The notes beneath the pieces are model-generated. The model searched no databases and was not told the origin of the DNA. It saw only the letters and a program-made list of their open reading frames with translations. Made by a program: the position numbers and the translations under genes. A DNA stretch of 64,000 bases, taken from the NCBI RefSeq assembly GCF_020860705.1, contig NZ_JAJBTT010000001.1, positions 124,001 to 188,000 on the forward strand, in the 5' to 3' direction. This DNA is from Akkermansia sp. (GTDB lineage: Bacteria; Verrucomicrobiota; Verrucomicrobiia; Verrucomicrobiales; Akkermansiaceae). This document shows positions 17,616-25,924 of the stretch, in pieces (the stretch's first letter is position 1; each line of letters starts with the position of its first letter).

Positions 17616-19274
17616 ATGCTTACATTGCTGAAAATTAGAAACCTGGCTCTCGTGGACCAGCTGCTCTGGGAACCCAGCTCCGGCTTCATCTGCATCACGG
17701 GGGAAACGGGAGCGGGGAAATCCGTCATCATCGGCGCCATACGCCTGGCGCTGGGGGAGCGCGCGGATAAAACGCTCATCCGCTCCGGAGAACAGCAATG
17801 CAGCGTGGAAGCCGTCTTCCATCTGCCGGAATCCTCCCCCGTCCACGCCATCCTGAACGAGCACGGCGTGCCCCCCTGTGAAGACGGCAACCTGATCATC
17901 AAGCGCATCATCTCCCCCGCGGCCAACCGCCAATTCCTGAATGACAGCCCCTGCACCCTGAACCTTCTGCGGGAAACGGGCGCCTGCCTGGTGGATATGC
18001 ACGGCCCCAGCGACCACCGCTCCCTCATCTCCCAGGAAAGGCAGCTTTCCCTGCTGGACGCCTTTGGGGAACATACCCCTCTGCTGCACGCCTATGCGGA
18101 CGCCTGGCGGCAATGGCAGGACACGCGCCGGGCCTATGACGACCTGGAACACGCGGAAGCGGCCACCGCACGGGAAATAGAATTGCTGCGCCACCAGGTG
18201 GACGAGATAGACGCCGCCGCCTTCACGCCGGAGGAAGTGCTTACGCTGGAAGAACGCTGGCAGCGGGCCCGCAATGGCTCCAGGCTCCGGGAACAGGTGT
18301 CCAGAATGCTCTCCATGCTGGAGGAAACGGACGTTCCCGGACTGGGCTCCCAATTGAGGGAGCTGACCAGGGCGGCCCATGAGCTGGAACGCATGGACGC
18401 GTCCACCGCCGCATGGCTGGCCCCCCTGGCGGCAGTGAATCTGGAACTCAAGGAGATTGAGGGCCGCCTGGCGGATTATTCCTCCGAACTGGACTGTGAC
18501 CCGCAGGAACTCTTTCAGCTGGAAGAACGCATCAACCTGCTGGAATCCCTGAAAATGAAATACGGCCCCTCCTTTGAAGACATTTGCGCCCGGAGGGAGG
18601 AAGCGGCCCATCGGCTGGACCGCATCGAACACCGCACGGAACGCCTGGAAGAACTCAGAGCTTCCATCACCGTTCTGCGCAAGCAGCTGGACGCCGCCGG
18701 GCAAGCCCTGACAAAGGCGCGCCAGGCTTCCGCTCCCAAACTGGCGGCTTCCATCATCAGGCATTCCCGGGAACTGGGGTTCCGCCAAGCCGTCTTTGAA
18801 GTAGGGTTGTCCCCCCTCCGGGAACCGGGCTCCCAGGGCATGGAAACGGTGGAATTCCTGTTCGGCCCCAATCCGGGAGAACCCTCCAAGCCTCTCCGGC
18901 TGATCGCCTCCGGCGGGGAACTGGCGCGCATCATGCTGGCGATTAAAAGCGCCCTGGCTCACAAGGATTCCACCCCCCTGCTGGTGTTTGACGAAATAGA
19001 CGCCAACGTGGGCGGGGAAGTGGCGCGGGCCGTAGGCTTCAAGATGCAGCAGCTCGGAAACAGGCACCAGGTCATCTCCATCACGCACTTTCCGCAGGTG
19101 GCGGCCCTGGCCTCCCACCACTACCTGGTCCAAAAAGCTTCCGCAGGCAACCGCACCATCTCCTGCCTGCGGGAGGTGAGCCATGAAGAGCGGATAGATG
19201 AACTGGTCCGCATGCTGGGCGGAGGCGGAGACCACGCGCGCACGCTGGCCCAGGCGCTGCTGCAACCCTCCTGA
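17616..19274 (+). CDS. recN: DNA repair protein RecN
   Basis: A 552-residue SMC-like ATPase for double-strand-break repair, usual RecN length. ATG 17616 gives MLTLLKIRNLALVDQLLWEP, the canonical RecN start. Walker A is GETGAGKS at residues 29-36. A coiled-coil middle spans about 150-370. The C-terminal half carries the signature LIASGGELARIMLAIK, Walker B VFDEIDANVGGEVA and the late QVISITHFPQVAALASHHYLV. The frame is open upstream to 17457 and another ATG lies at 17592, but neither fits the family. No SOS-type box was identified. Confidence 0.97.
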   Translation: MLTLLKIRNLALVDQLLWEPSSGFICITGETGAGKSVIIGAIRLALGERADKTLIRSGEQQCSVEAVFHLPESSPVHAILNEHGVPPCEDGNLIIKRIISPAANRQFLNDSPCTLNLLRETGACLVDMHGPSDHRSLISQERQLSLLDAFGEHTPLLHAYADAWRQWQDTRRAYDDLEHAEAATAREIELLRHQVDEIDAAAFTPEEVLTLEERWQRARNGSRLREQVSRMLSMLEETDVPGLGSQLRELTRAAHELERMDASTAAWLAPLAAVNLELKEIEGRLADYSSELDCDPQELFQLEERINLLESLKMKYGPSFEDICARREEAAHRLDRIEHRTERLEELRASITVLRKQLDAAGQALTKARQASAPKLAASIIRHSRELGFRQAVFEVGLSPLREPGSQGMETVEFLFGPNPGEPSKPLRLIASGGELARIMLAIKSALAHKDSTPLLVFDEIDANVGGEVARAVGFKMQQLGNRHQVISITHFPQVAALASHHYLVQKASAGNRTISCLREVSHEERIDELVRMLGGGGDHARTLAQALLQPS

Positions 19275-19298
19275 ACAGGGCTGATTCTGCCAGAAAAG

Positions 19299-19560
19299 TT
19301 ATCTTGTCAGAAATTCCTCTCCAGCCATATATCCTACCGAACGGCCTGGCGTTCCATAATCGTCCCGGTAAATCACTTTCATCAAATACTTCTTCCCCTT
19401 TTCCAAGGGATGAAGATAGATGGCATGCTCTGTAAAATTCCAGAGGAAACCTGGAAGGGCATCCAATGCTTTAACACGATGAACCTCATGTTTTCCGCAT
19501 GGCGCTCAATGTGGCAGCGTTCCCAGTAATAAGTCCTTTCTCTGACTTCTTCATCACCGC
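19299..19560 (-). pseudogene. Decayed partial duplicate of the upstream orphan gene
   Basis: Directly after the stop of the 157-residue orphan gene the minus strand holds a second, broken copy of its C-terminal half. In one frame, 19505 to 19299 reads as KHEVHRVKAL, later EKGKKYLMKVIYRDDYGTPG, and ends EEFLTR-stop. The intact gene has KHEVLIKDAY, GEKYELEVTFRDGYGDPG and REDFSVV at matching places. A TGA at 19506-19508 and a frame change cut this from the upstream remnant TYYWERCHIER, which mirrors AAYYPRYCIER of the intact gene. The 5' half is missing. This looks like a tandem duplication in decay. Confidence 0.7.
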
Positions 19561-20034
19561 CTACCGATTCCAAGGCGACTGATCGACCACAGAAAAATCT
19601 TCTCTCCCTACATACTTTCTCCAAGTACCGGGATCTCCATATCCGTCCCGAAAGGTCACTTCCAACTCGTACTTTTCACCGTTGCGAAGACGGCGTAAAG
19701 GCCCGAAATAGTGCATTAACAGATACGCATCCTTGATAAGCACTTCATGCTTTTCTCCGGGTTTCAGTGTAATGAAACTCAAGAAACGTCCTCGCTCAAT
19801 GCAATACCTAGGATAATATGCTGCTGCTTTTTCCCTTTTCCCCTTTGTCAGTTTCTTAAAAATCTCTATGGAAATATGCGGGCCATCATCCTTCAGAGGA
19901 TAGAAGTCGTCGAAAAGACGCACAGGCTTTTCTCCCTTGTTGGCGAACACCAGCTTGAAGTCCGGAAAAGCCGCTCTCGCATCGAACTGGGTCTTTTCCA
20001 TCACCACGGAGCATTCCACTCCGTTGTCGGCCAT
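19561..20034 (-). CDS. Orphan protein, possible immunoglobulin-like fold
   Basis: A 157-residue protein I do not recognise. It has no signal peptide (it starts MADNGVECSVVMEKTQFD) and is rich in beta-strand-like segments: FKLVFANKGEKPVRLFDDFYPL, then FITLKPGEKHEVLI and NGEKYELEVTFRDGYGD. The pattern 'F.N.G..PV.L...F.' and 'L.PGE' resembles Ig-like domains of unknown function. It lies in an AT-richer stretch, and a broken partial copy of it follows. Codon use is looser than in the flanking recN and copA genes. Confidence 0.6.
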   Translation of the reverse strand: MADNGVECSVVMEKTQFDARAAFPDFKLVFANKGEKPVRLFDDFYPLKDDGPHISIEIFKKLTKGKREKAAAYYPRYCIERGRFLSFITLKPGEKHEVLIKDAYLLMHYFGPLRRLRNGEKYELEVTFRDGYGDPGTWRKYVGREDFSVVDQSPWNR

Positions 20035-20204
20035 GTCTCCTCATGCGACTGTATGGAAGAACAAGCTTGCCAAAAGTCCTAAATACCGGAAGATTTTTTT
20101 TTGGACTTATATATTTAATTAGCCAAAGTCTTTCTAAATCAAAACTTAGAATATGCTCCCTTCCCCGGAAGGAAGGAAGCCAGTTAATTCACCACCTAAG
20201 GGGA

Positions 20205-20861
20205 TTAAAAGTTCCAACTGAACCCAATTTCTACAGCATGAAATGGGTCCAATCCTTTGAAAGAAAACATTTCATATCCGATTTTAAAATCAGTTTTTTC
20301 TCCAATAGCGAAGGAAAAACCTGCGGAAAGGGCATAGGTGAATGCTGTTCCTGAAGTAGAAGCAAGGACTCCTGAAGAACTGCCAGTCGCTACCCCTCCG
20401 GGGGTGGAAACTGCATAGGATGAAGAACCTCTAATTTCCGCATAGCTCCAAGCAATTCCCGCTTTGCCACCAAGGTAAAAGCTGGCTTTTTCAGACAAAG
20501 GCAGATTCAATGTATAACCTGCCAAAACAGGCACGATTTCACGGAAGCATTTGAATCCCATATACGTATGTTCTCCTCCCATATACCCGGAAGTCAAAGA
20601 TAACGTATGATATACGCTTCCTGAATCAATGTTGGAATGGATATCTAGAAGGCCGCCAAATTGGTTCGGTTCACCTTCTTCTGTCGCCCATGCATGCATT
20701 CCAGTAAGGCTAACTCCAAAAGTGGAATCGTATTTCTGGAAATAGGAAGAACTATAATTCCCTCCTGCCCAATAATACTCCCAAGGATTGTTGGATGCTT
20801 GAGCCGAAAAAGCACAGGTTAATAGACCTAATATACAGGTTATAAATAAGTTTCTCTTCAT
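20205..20861 (-). CDS. Outer-membrane beta-barrel protein
   Basis: A 218-residue protein with a Sec signal (MKRNLFITCILGLLTCAFSAQA) followed by alternating-hydrophobic strands and a C-terminal aromatic end (AVEIGFSWNF), the usual barrel-insertion signal. Strand pairs such as GKAGIAWSYAEIRG, AFTYALSAGFSFAIGEKTDF and FKIGYEMFSF suggest a barrel of about eight strands like small OmpA/OmpX-type porins. Its function is unknown. The GC content is clearly lower than that of the flanking housekeeping genes, which suggests later acquisition or a lineage-specific gene. Confidence 0.75.
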   Translation of the reverse strand: MKRNLFITCILGLLTCAFSAQASNNPWEYYWAGGNYSSSYFQKYDSTFGVSLTGMHAWATEEGEPNQFGGLLDIHSNIDSGSVYHTLSLTSGYMGGEHTYMGFKCFREIVPVLAGYTLNLPLSEKASFYLGGKAGIAWSYAEIRGSSSYAVSTPGGVATGSSSGVLASTSGTAFTYALSAGFSFAIGEKTDFKIGYEMFSFKGLDPFHAVEIGFSWNF

Positions 20862-20885
20862 GGTGATTATAGTGAATATGAATTA

Positions 20886-21071
20886 TTACGGCGTTGTATT
20901 CCTCAGTAGTTGAGAGCGGACCAGCTTGACCAATATCAGTTGCTCAATCAGAGCTGGAATAGAAATCCGTTCCTTGATGCTCTTCTTGCAAAGCCACTCG
21001 TAAGCCTGTGCGGATAATTCCGGCAGAACTATCAAATTGCCCTGTTCTTCTTTGGCTATGATATTAGTCAT
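20886..21071 (-). CDS. Small ribbon-helix-helix-like protein
   Basis: A 61-residue protein starting at ATG 21071 with a good ribosome-binding site (AGGAG, about 6 nt upstream). The core NLIVLPELSAQAYEWLCKKS followed by ISIPALIEQLI looks like a strand-helix-helix (MetJ/Arc-type) unit. The same pattern, QLVVPLSSHILNLAMREAV then KIEDWIAQAIE, ends the divergent neighbour, so the two proteins may be related in their dimerisation parts. It could be an antitoxin-like or autoregulatory DNA-binding protein; no toxin is visible. The fold call is inference. Confidence 0.55.
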   Translation of the reverse strand: MTNIIAKEEQGNLIVLPELSAQAYEWLCKKSIKERISIPALIEQLILVKLVRSQLLRNTTP

Positions 21072-21074
21072 ATG

Positions 21075-21122
21075 CGCTCCTATGAGCGTATATATTATAT
21101 CGTATGACGGATTGTCCAGAAA
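21075..21122 (-). promoter_or_regulatory. Promoter with inverted repeat for the small RHH-like gene
   Basis: On the minus strand TATAAT (21094-21099) is a consensus -10 with a weak TTTCTG -35 17 bp away (21117-21122). A perfect CGCTC-ATAG-GAGCG inverted repeat (21075-21088) covers the expected transcription start and touches the AGGAG ribosome-binding site. This placement suits an autoregulatory operator; a small RNA hairpin masking the ribosome-binding site is the alternative. Confidence 0.55.
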
Positions 21123-21132
21123 GAATTGCAGG

Positions 21133-21549
21133 ATGAAGAGATTATTTTTCGACAAAATCGCTCACATGGCAGAAAATGACGGTATGGAAAAAGCTCCAGT
21201 TGTGTCTCTTGAGCAATTAAGAAAATGGATGAAAGGGAATGCCGTTTCCCGGAGCGCGTTAGCAAAAGCTCTTGACATACAAAGGTCTACTGTTGATAAC
21301 TGGTTTTCCAGCAAAAGAAATTCCATCCCTAGCCATTTCCATGCCATTTTGCACCGCATTATAGCGGGTGAGCGACTTTCCCCAACGGAAATGAAGTCTC
21401 AATTGGTGGTTCCTTTAAGCAGCCATATTCTAAATCTGGCTATGCGAGAGGCCGTTAGAGCGAATATGAAGATAGAGGACTGGATTGCTCAGGCTATAGA
21501 AGAAAACGCTTCCCAAAATGCCAGTGGCAGTACAAAACGGGGCGAATAG
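21133..21549 (+). CDS. HTH-type DNA-binding protein with RHH-like tail
   Basis: A protein of about 138 residues divergent from the small RHH-like gene. The middle has an XRE-like helix-turn-helix: VSRSALAKALDIQRSTVDNW followed by a basic FSSKRNSIPSHF. The C-terminal end (SQLVVPLSSHILNLAMREAV then ANMKIEDWIAQAIEE) looks like a strand-helix-helix dimer unit shared with the divergent gene. Starts at 21166 and 21184 are also possible; 21133 has an AGG just before it. Function is probably transcriptional control, perhaps of this locus. No partner toxin, integrase or phage gene is nearby. Confidence 0.6.
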   Translation: MKRLFFDKIAHMAENDGMEKAPVVSLEQLRKWMKGNAVSRSALAKALDIQRSTVDNWFSSKRNSIPSHFHAILHRIIAGERLSPTEMKSQLVVPLSSHILNLAMREAVRANMKIEDWIAQAIEENASQNASGSTKRGE

Positions 21550-21619
21550 TAGGCCATTGAAAACTTTGGCTGCTTAAGTATATAAGTTCCTAAATTTTTC
21601 TTCATTCGGGAAGTACTCC

Positions 21620-23881
21620 CTATTTTTCCAGACGGGCCTTGAAACCGCGCAGCCTCAGGGAGTTGAACACCACGCACAGGGAGCTCAAGCTCATGGCTCC
21701 GGCGGCAATCATGGGATTCAACGTCAGGCCGAAGGCCGGATACAGGCACCCGGCGGCCAGCGGAATGCCGATGATGTTGTAAAAGAAAGCCCAGAACAGG
21801 TTCTGCCTGATGATGTGCAGGGTGGAACGGCCCAGTTGGAGGGCTTCCGCCACGCCCACGGGATTGTTCTTCATCAACACAATGTCGGAAGATTCCATAG
21901 CCAGTTCCGTTCCCGACTTCATGGAGATGCCCACCCGGGCGCAGGCCAGCGCCGGGGCGTCGTTCACGCCGTCCCCCACCATCGCCACCTTGTCGCCCTT
22001 CTCCTCCATCTTCATGACGTGGGAAGCCTTTTCATCCGGAAGCACGTCGGAAATCATTTCATCAATATGCAGTTCCCCGGCCATGTGCCGCGCCGTAGCG
22101 GCGTTGTCTCCCGTCAGCATGACCACGCGCAGGTTCATCCGCTTCAGGTTGTCCACGGCGGCGCGGCTGTCCGGCTTCAGGGTATCCGCCACCATGATCA
22201 CTCCGGCGGGACGGCCTTCCCTGCCGACATACAGGGGGGACGCGCCCTGCCGCATGAATTCCCTCAAGCGGCCTTCCTCCTCCTTCCAGGAGATGCCCCT
22301 GTCCTGCATAAAGCCGAGATTGCCTACCACATAAGGCACGCCGTCCACCACTCCGGCAATGCCGCGCCCCGGAACAACGGACAAATCCGCCACCGCGCGA
22401 ACGGGAAGTTCCAGCAGCCTGGCATGCTCATAAACGGCCTTCCCCACCGGATGTTCCGACCCCTGTTCCAGGGATGCCGTCATCTCCACCAGTTCATCCG
22501 CATTGATGCCCTGTTCCGGCAGAACGGCCACCACCCTGGGTTCCCCCTCCGTGAGGGTGCCCGTCTTGTCAAAAACGACGGTATCCACCCGGCTCAAGGC
22601 CTCCAGGGCGCCGGCGGACTTGCACAAAATGCCCAGGCGCGCGCCCCGGCCCGTACCCACCATGATGGCAATCGGGGTGGCCAGCCCCAGAACGCAGGGA
22701 CAGGAAATCACCAGCACCGCAATTGCCCTGGCAAGGGCAAAGGAAAATCCCTCCCCGGCCATCAGCCATCCAACCAACGCCACCAGGGCAATGGCCATCA
22801 CCGCTGGGACAAAGAAATAACACACCCGGTCCGCCAGCCGGGCAATGGGAGCCTTGGACTGGCTGGCCTGCTCCACCAGGCGGATCATGCGGGCCAACGT
22901 GGAATCCCCGCCCACCCTCTCCGCGCGTACCTTGAGATACCCGGCCCGGTTGAACGTGCCGCTGATCACCCGGTCCCCGGCCGTTTTGTCCACAGGCAGG
23001 CTTTCCCCCGTCAGGTCGGATTCATCCAGGGCGGCCTGCCCTTCTTCTATCATACCGTCCACCGGAATCCTCTGCCCGGTTTTCACTACAATCAAGTTCC
23101 CGGCCTGAAGTTCCTCCAGCGGAACGGCACGTTCCGCTCCGTCATGCCATACCAGGGCTTCCCGGGGAACCAGCTTCACCAGCCCTTTCACGGCGGCGTT
23201 CGTCTTCCGGTAAGAGCGGCGTTCAAGGTACTTGCCCAGGGAAATCAGCGTGACGATCATGGCTGCGGACTCAAAGTACAGCTCCATTCCGTCCACGTCG
23301 GCGCCCTGCCACACCCCTGCAACCAAAAGATACAGCCCGTACAGGAAGGCGGCGCCGGAACCGATGGCAATCAGGGAATCCATATTGGGAGACAGCGCGA
23401 CAAGCTGGCGTACCCCGTTGATTAAATAACGCCGGTTCAGCCACAAAACCGCACCCGCCAGAATGCACTGCGCCCATAAATTCATCCAAAGGCCCCAGGT
23501 CCCTCCCGGGACGGGCCAATGCCACATGGGCCCCATGGACAGGTACATCAGCGGAACAAGCAGCAGGACGGACCAGACGAGGCGAGCCCCGCCGTTTTCC
23601 TCTCGCCTTTCCTCTTCCTCCGGGCCGGAAAACGGTTCTTCCCTCCATTCCGAGAGGTGGAAGCCGGCTTTCTCCACAACGGCCGCAATCCGGCCCCTGG
23701 CGGGAGAATCATGTTCCTGAAAGACAACGGTCATGCGCCCCGTCAGCAAATTCAACTCCACGCGCTCCACCCCCTCCAATTCTTCCACGGCGTGCTCCAC
23801 CTTGGCCGCACACCCGGCGCAATGCATGCCGGAAACCAGATAATTCTTTTCTTCCATGGTCGTTAAAATCGGGCGTTTCAT
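21620..23881 (-). CDS. copA: Copper-translocating P1B-type ATPase
   Basis: A 753-residue copper exporter. One N-terminal heavy-metal-associated domain has GMHCAGC (Cys21, Cys24). The TGES actuator motif is at 291-294, the metal-binding CPC in helix 6 is at 394-396, the phosphorylation site DKTGT at 438-442, and the conserved HP of the nucleotide domain (GSEHPVG) near 477. GDGVNDAPAL and the final Asn/Met helices (YNIIGIPLAAG) follow. CPC with YN and MxSS marks fits Cu(I). An ATG at 23857 (MEEKNYLVSG) is an alternative start. A 7-bp perfect inverted repeat lies 28 bp upstream. No CopZ or copper regulator is adjacent. Confidence 0.95.
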   Translation of the reverse strand: MKRPILTTMEEKNYLVSGMHCAGCAAKVEHAVEELEGVERVELNLLTGRMTVVFQEHDSPARGRIAAVVEKAGFHLSEWREEPFSGPEEEERREENGGARLVWSVLLLVPLMYLSMGPMWHWPVPGGTWGLWMNLWAQCILAGAVLWLNRRYLINGVRQLVALSPNMDSLIAIGSGAAFLYGLYLLVAGVWQGADVDGMELYFESAAMIVTLISLGKYLERRSYRKTNAAVKGLVKLVPREALVWHDGAERAVPLEELQAGNLIVVKTGQRIPVDGMIEEGQAALDESDLTGESLPVDKTAGDRVISGTFNRAGYLKVRAERVGGDSTLARMIRLVEQASQSKAPIARLADRVCYFFVPAVMAIALVALVGWLMAGEGFSFALARAIAVLVISCPCVLGLATPIAIMVGTGRGARLGILCKSAGALEALSRVDTVVFDKTGTLTEGEPRVVAVLPEQGINADELVEMTASLEQGSEHPVGKAVYEHARLLELPVRAVADLSVVPGRGIAGVVDGVPYVVGNLGFMQDRGISWKEEEGRLREFMRQGASPLYVGREGRPAGVIMVADTLKPDSRAAVDNLKRMNLRVVMLTGDNAATARHMAGELHIDEMISDVLPDEKASHVMKMEEKGDKVAMVGDGVNDAPALACARVGISMKSGTELAMESSDIVLMKNNPVGVAEALQLGRSTLHIIRQNLFWAFFYNIIGIPLAAGCLYPAFGLTLNPMIAAGAMSLSSLCVVFNSLRLRGFKARLEK

Positions 23882-23908
23882 TTTCCGGGGCCAAATAAAA
23901 GCCCCATG

Positions 23909-23928
23909 GTGTTAGACAGAGCTAACAC
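23909..23928. promoter_or_regulatory. Inverted repeat upstream of copA (candidate operator)
   Basis: GTGTTAG (23909-23915) and CTAACAC (23922-23928) form a perfect 7-bp inverted repeat with a 6-bp spacer, between copA (start 23881) and the divergent GH16 gene. The position suits a repressor site for copA. It does not match the CopY box (TACANNTGTA), so the binding protein is unknown. Confidence 0.45.
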
Positions 23929-24008
23929 ATCAATTCCGTTTCTCAAGACGCTTCCGCGGCTTCACCCCTTTTCAATAAAAAATGACAAAAAAACGCCCCC
24001 TGCGCCGT

Positions 24009-25004
24009 ATGAAGAAAAAACACCTTTATTCTTTTCTCATGAACGCTTCCTCCTTTTTCCGGATGCTGGCCTGCACGGCTCTTCTCGCCTCCCCCCTCCA
24101 CGCCCAGCTTTACACCCTTCATGGAGACGGCGTCAAAAAAGCCGAGCGGGTAGTGGAAAAAGCGGGTTATTCCGATTATGAACTCGTCTGGCACGACGAA
24201 TTCGACAAGGACGGCCGTCCGGACCCCTCCAAGTGGAACTACGAACTCGGGTTCGTCCGCAACAAGGAAGCGCAATGGTACCAGCCGGAAAACGCCCGGT
24301 GCCAGGACGGGATGCTGATTATTGAAGGCAAAAAGGAAAAACACGCCAACCCCCATTATAATCCGAAGGGAAAGAGCTGGCAGACGACGCGGAAGGAAGC
24401 GGAATACACCTCCGCCTCCCTCACCACGCGCGGCAAATGCTCCTGGCTGTACGGACGGTTTGAAATCCGGGCCAGATTCAGCCCGCGGGAGGGAATGTGG
24501 CCTGCCTTCTGGACCATGGGCGTCAAGGAAGGCTGGCCCATGTGCGGGGAAATAGACATCATGGAATACTACCAGTCCACCTACCTGGCCAACCTCTGCT
24601 GGGCCTCCGCCAAAAAGCATGTGGGCAAATGGAGCACCACCTACACGCCTCTCCAATGGCTCCAGGAAAGGCATGCGGACTGGGCGGACAGCTTCCACAT
24701 TTTCCGCATGGACTGGGATGAAAAGGAAGTGCGCCTGTACGCGGACGACATCCTGCTGAACAGGACGCCCCTGGACAACACCGTGAACGCCGTTTACAAG
24801 GAAGTCGCCAACCCCTTCCGTCAGCCTCATTTTATCATCCTGAACCTGGCCCTGGGCGCCACCGGCGGCGATCTGAACAAGCTGCCCCTTCCGCAGAAGT
24901 ATGAAATAGACTATGTCCGCATTTACCAGAAAAAGGATTCCCCCCACAAGGGAACCATCCCGTACCAGCCGGAAAAGAAGCTTGAACCCCGCGGAAAACA
25001 GTAA
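24009..25004 (+). CDS. Exported GH16-family glycoside hydrolase
   Basis: A protein of about 331 residues with a signal peptide (basic KKKH start, hydrophobic FFRMLACTALLASPLHA) and one GH16 jelly-roll domain. The catalytic signature ExDxxE is CGEIDIMEY (Glu181 nucleophile, Asp183, Glu186 acid/base). Other marks are YELVWHDEFD, WLYGRFEIRARF, MWPAFWTMG and the closing EIDYVRIYQK. GH16 enzymes of mucin-degrading gut bacteria are known as endo-acting O-glycanases cutting poly-LacNAc chains; that role here is inference. Starts at 23982 and 24039 are also possible. It stands alone, divergent from copA. Confidence 0.9.
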   Translation: MKKKHLYSFLMNASSFFRMLACTALLASPLHAQLYTLHGDGVKKAERVVEKAGYSDYELVWHDEFDKDGRPDPSKWNYELGFVRNKEAQWYQPENARCQDGMLIIEGKKEKHANPHYNPKGKSWQTTRKEAEYTSASLTTRGKCSWLYGRFEIRARFSPREGMWPAFWTMGVKEGWPMCGEIDIMEYYQSTYLANLCWASAKKHVGKWSTTYTPLQWLQERHADWADSFHIFRMDWDEKEVRLYADDILLNRTPLDNTVNAVYKEVANPFRQPHFIILNLALGATGGDLNKLPLPQKYEIDYVRIYQKKDSPHKGTIPYQPEKKLEPRGKQ

Positions 25005-25109
25005 CAGGGCAGGAAAAATCCTTTCTCCCTCGCCGGACTATGGCCTTCGTGCCGTTTTCCGGCGATAGCGCGGAAGGGATGAGGGAAAGCCTCTCCTTGC
25101 AGCCGCCTT

Positions 25110-25763
25110 TTATTCAGCGGCCTTCCCTTTGAGAACCAGGAGAATGTGTTCCGCCATGAGGGCGTGCCCCTCCGCGTTGGGATGCACGCCGTCCACCAGC
25201 AGATTGTCCTTGTCTTTCATGACCTTGTTCAGGTCGATCACCTTGGATTTGGTGCTTCTGGCCACCTGCCGGATGAGCGGAATGACTTCCCCGGCGATGC
25301 ATTCCCTGCTGATGCCCCCTTCCCTGGCCTCCTGGGACGGGATGGGCAGCAGGCAGTACACCTTCAATTTGGGATTCTGCTTCCGGAACTCCGCGATGAT
25401 CTCCTTGTAATTGCCGGCAAAATCATCCTTGTGGATCCAATTCTGCTTTTTGCTGTCATTGGTGCCCATGCCGATCAGCAGCACGTCAGGCTTGAATGCC
25501 AGTGCGTCCCGGTAGGCCTTTTCCCGCGTGATGGGGCGGTCCCCCTTGAACAGCAGGCAACGGGCCGATACGCCAAAGTTCCCTACTTCCGCCTTCTTGC
25601 CCAGGGTTGCGGCAATCCGGGAGACCCAGCAGTCTTCCTTCCTGACCCCCATGCCGGCGGTAATGCTGTCCCCCAGACAGGCCAGTTTCACTGCGGCAGC
25701 TCCTTCCACCGGGAGAAAAGCGGCCAGCATGCCTATCCACAACAAGACAATAAATTTTTTCAT
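25110..25763 (-). CDS. Exported SGNH/GDSL-type esterase
   Basis: A 217-residue hydrolase with a signal peptide (MKKFIVLLWIGMLAAFLPVEGAAA). Block I is CLGDSITAGMG with the Ser nucleophile, block II NFGVSARCLL, block III GMGTNDS, and block V DGVHPNAEGH with the catalytic Asp and His. The family removes acetyl or other acyl groups, often from carbohydrates. In this setting a role in de-esterifying host glycans is plausible but not shown. ATG 25763 is preferred to 25778 because it begins the signal peptide. It faces the GH16 gene convergently. Confidence 0.88.
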   Translation of the reverse strand: MKKFIVLLWIGMLAAFLPVEGAAAVKLACLGDSITAGMGVRKEDCWVSRIAATLGKKAEVGNFGVSARCLLFKGDRPITREKAYRDALAFKPDVLLIGMGTNDSKKQNWIHKDDFAGNYKEIIAEFRKQNPKLKVYCLLPIPSQEAREGGISRECIAGEVIPLIRQVARSTKSKVIDLNKVMKDKDNLLVDGVHPNAEGHALMAEHILLVLKGKAAE

Positions 25764-25869
25764 GGAATATAACATCATCTGATGAAAATGACCTACTGGA
25801 AGCGAATCCGAATGTAAAGCCCGCTCTGCTTACGGGGTTCTGGTCTTTTTCCGGAACGTGTCCGCATGA

Positions 25870-25904
25870 AAAAGCCCCGCCCGGTTTTTCCGGACAGGGC
25901 TTTT
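25870..25904 (-). terminator. Terminator after efp
   Basis: AAAAGCCC (25870-25877) pairs with GGGCTTTT (25897-25904), with an inner CCGG/CCGG stem around a T-rich loop. On the minus strand the stem runs into T residues, directly behind the efp stop. The A/T flanks mean it could work on either strand. Confidence 0.75.
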
Positions 25905-25924
25905 CAAACGGGAAAATGGAACGT

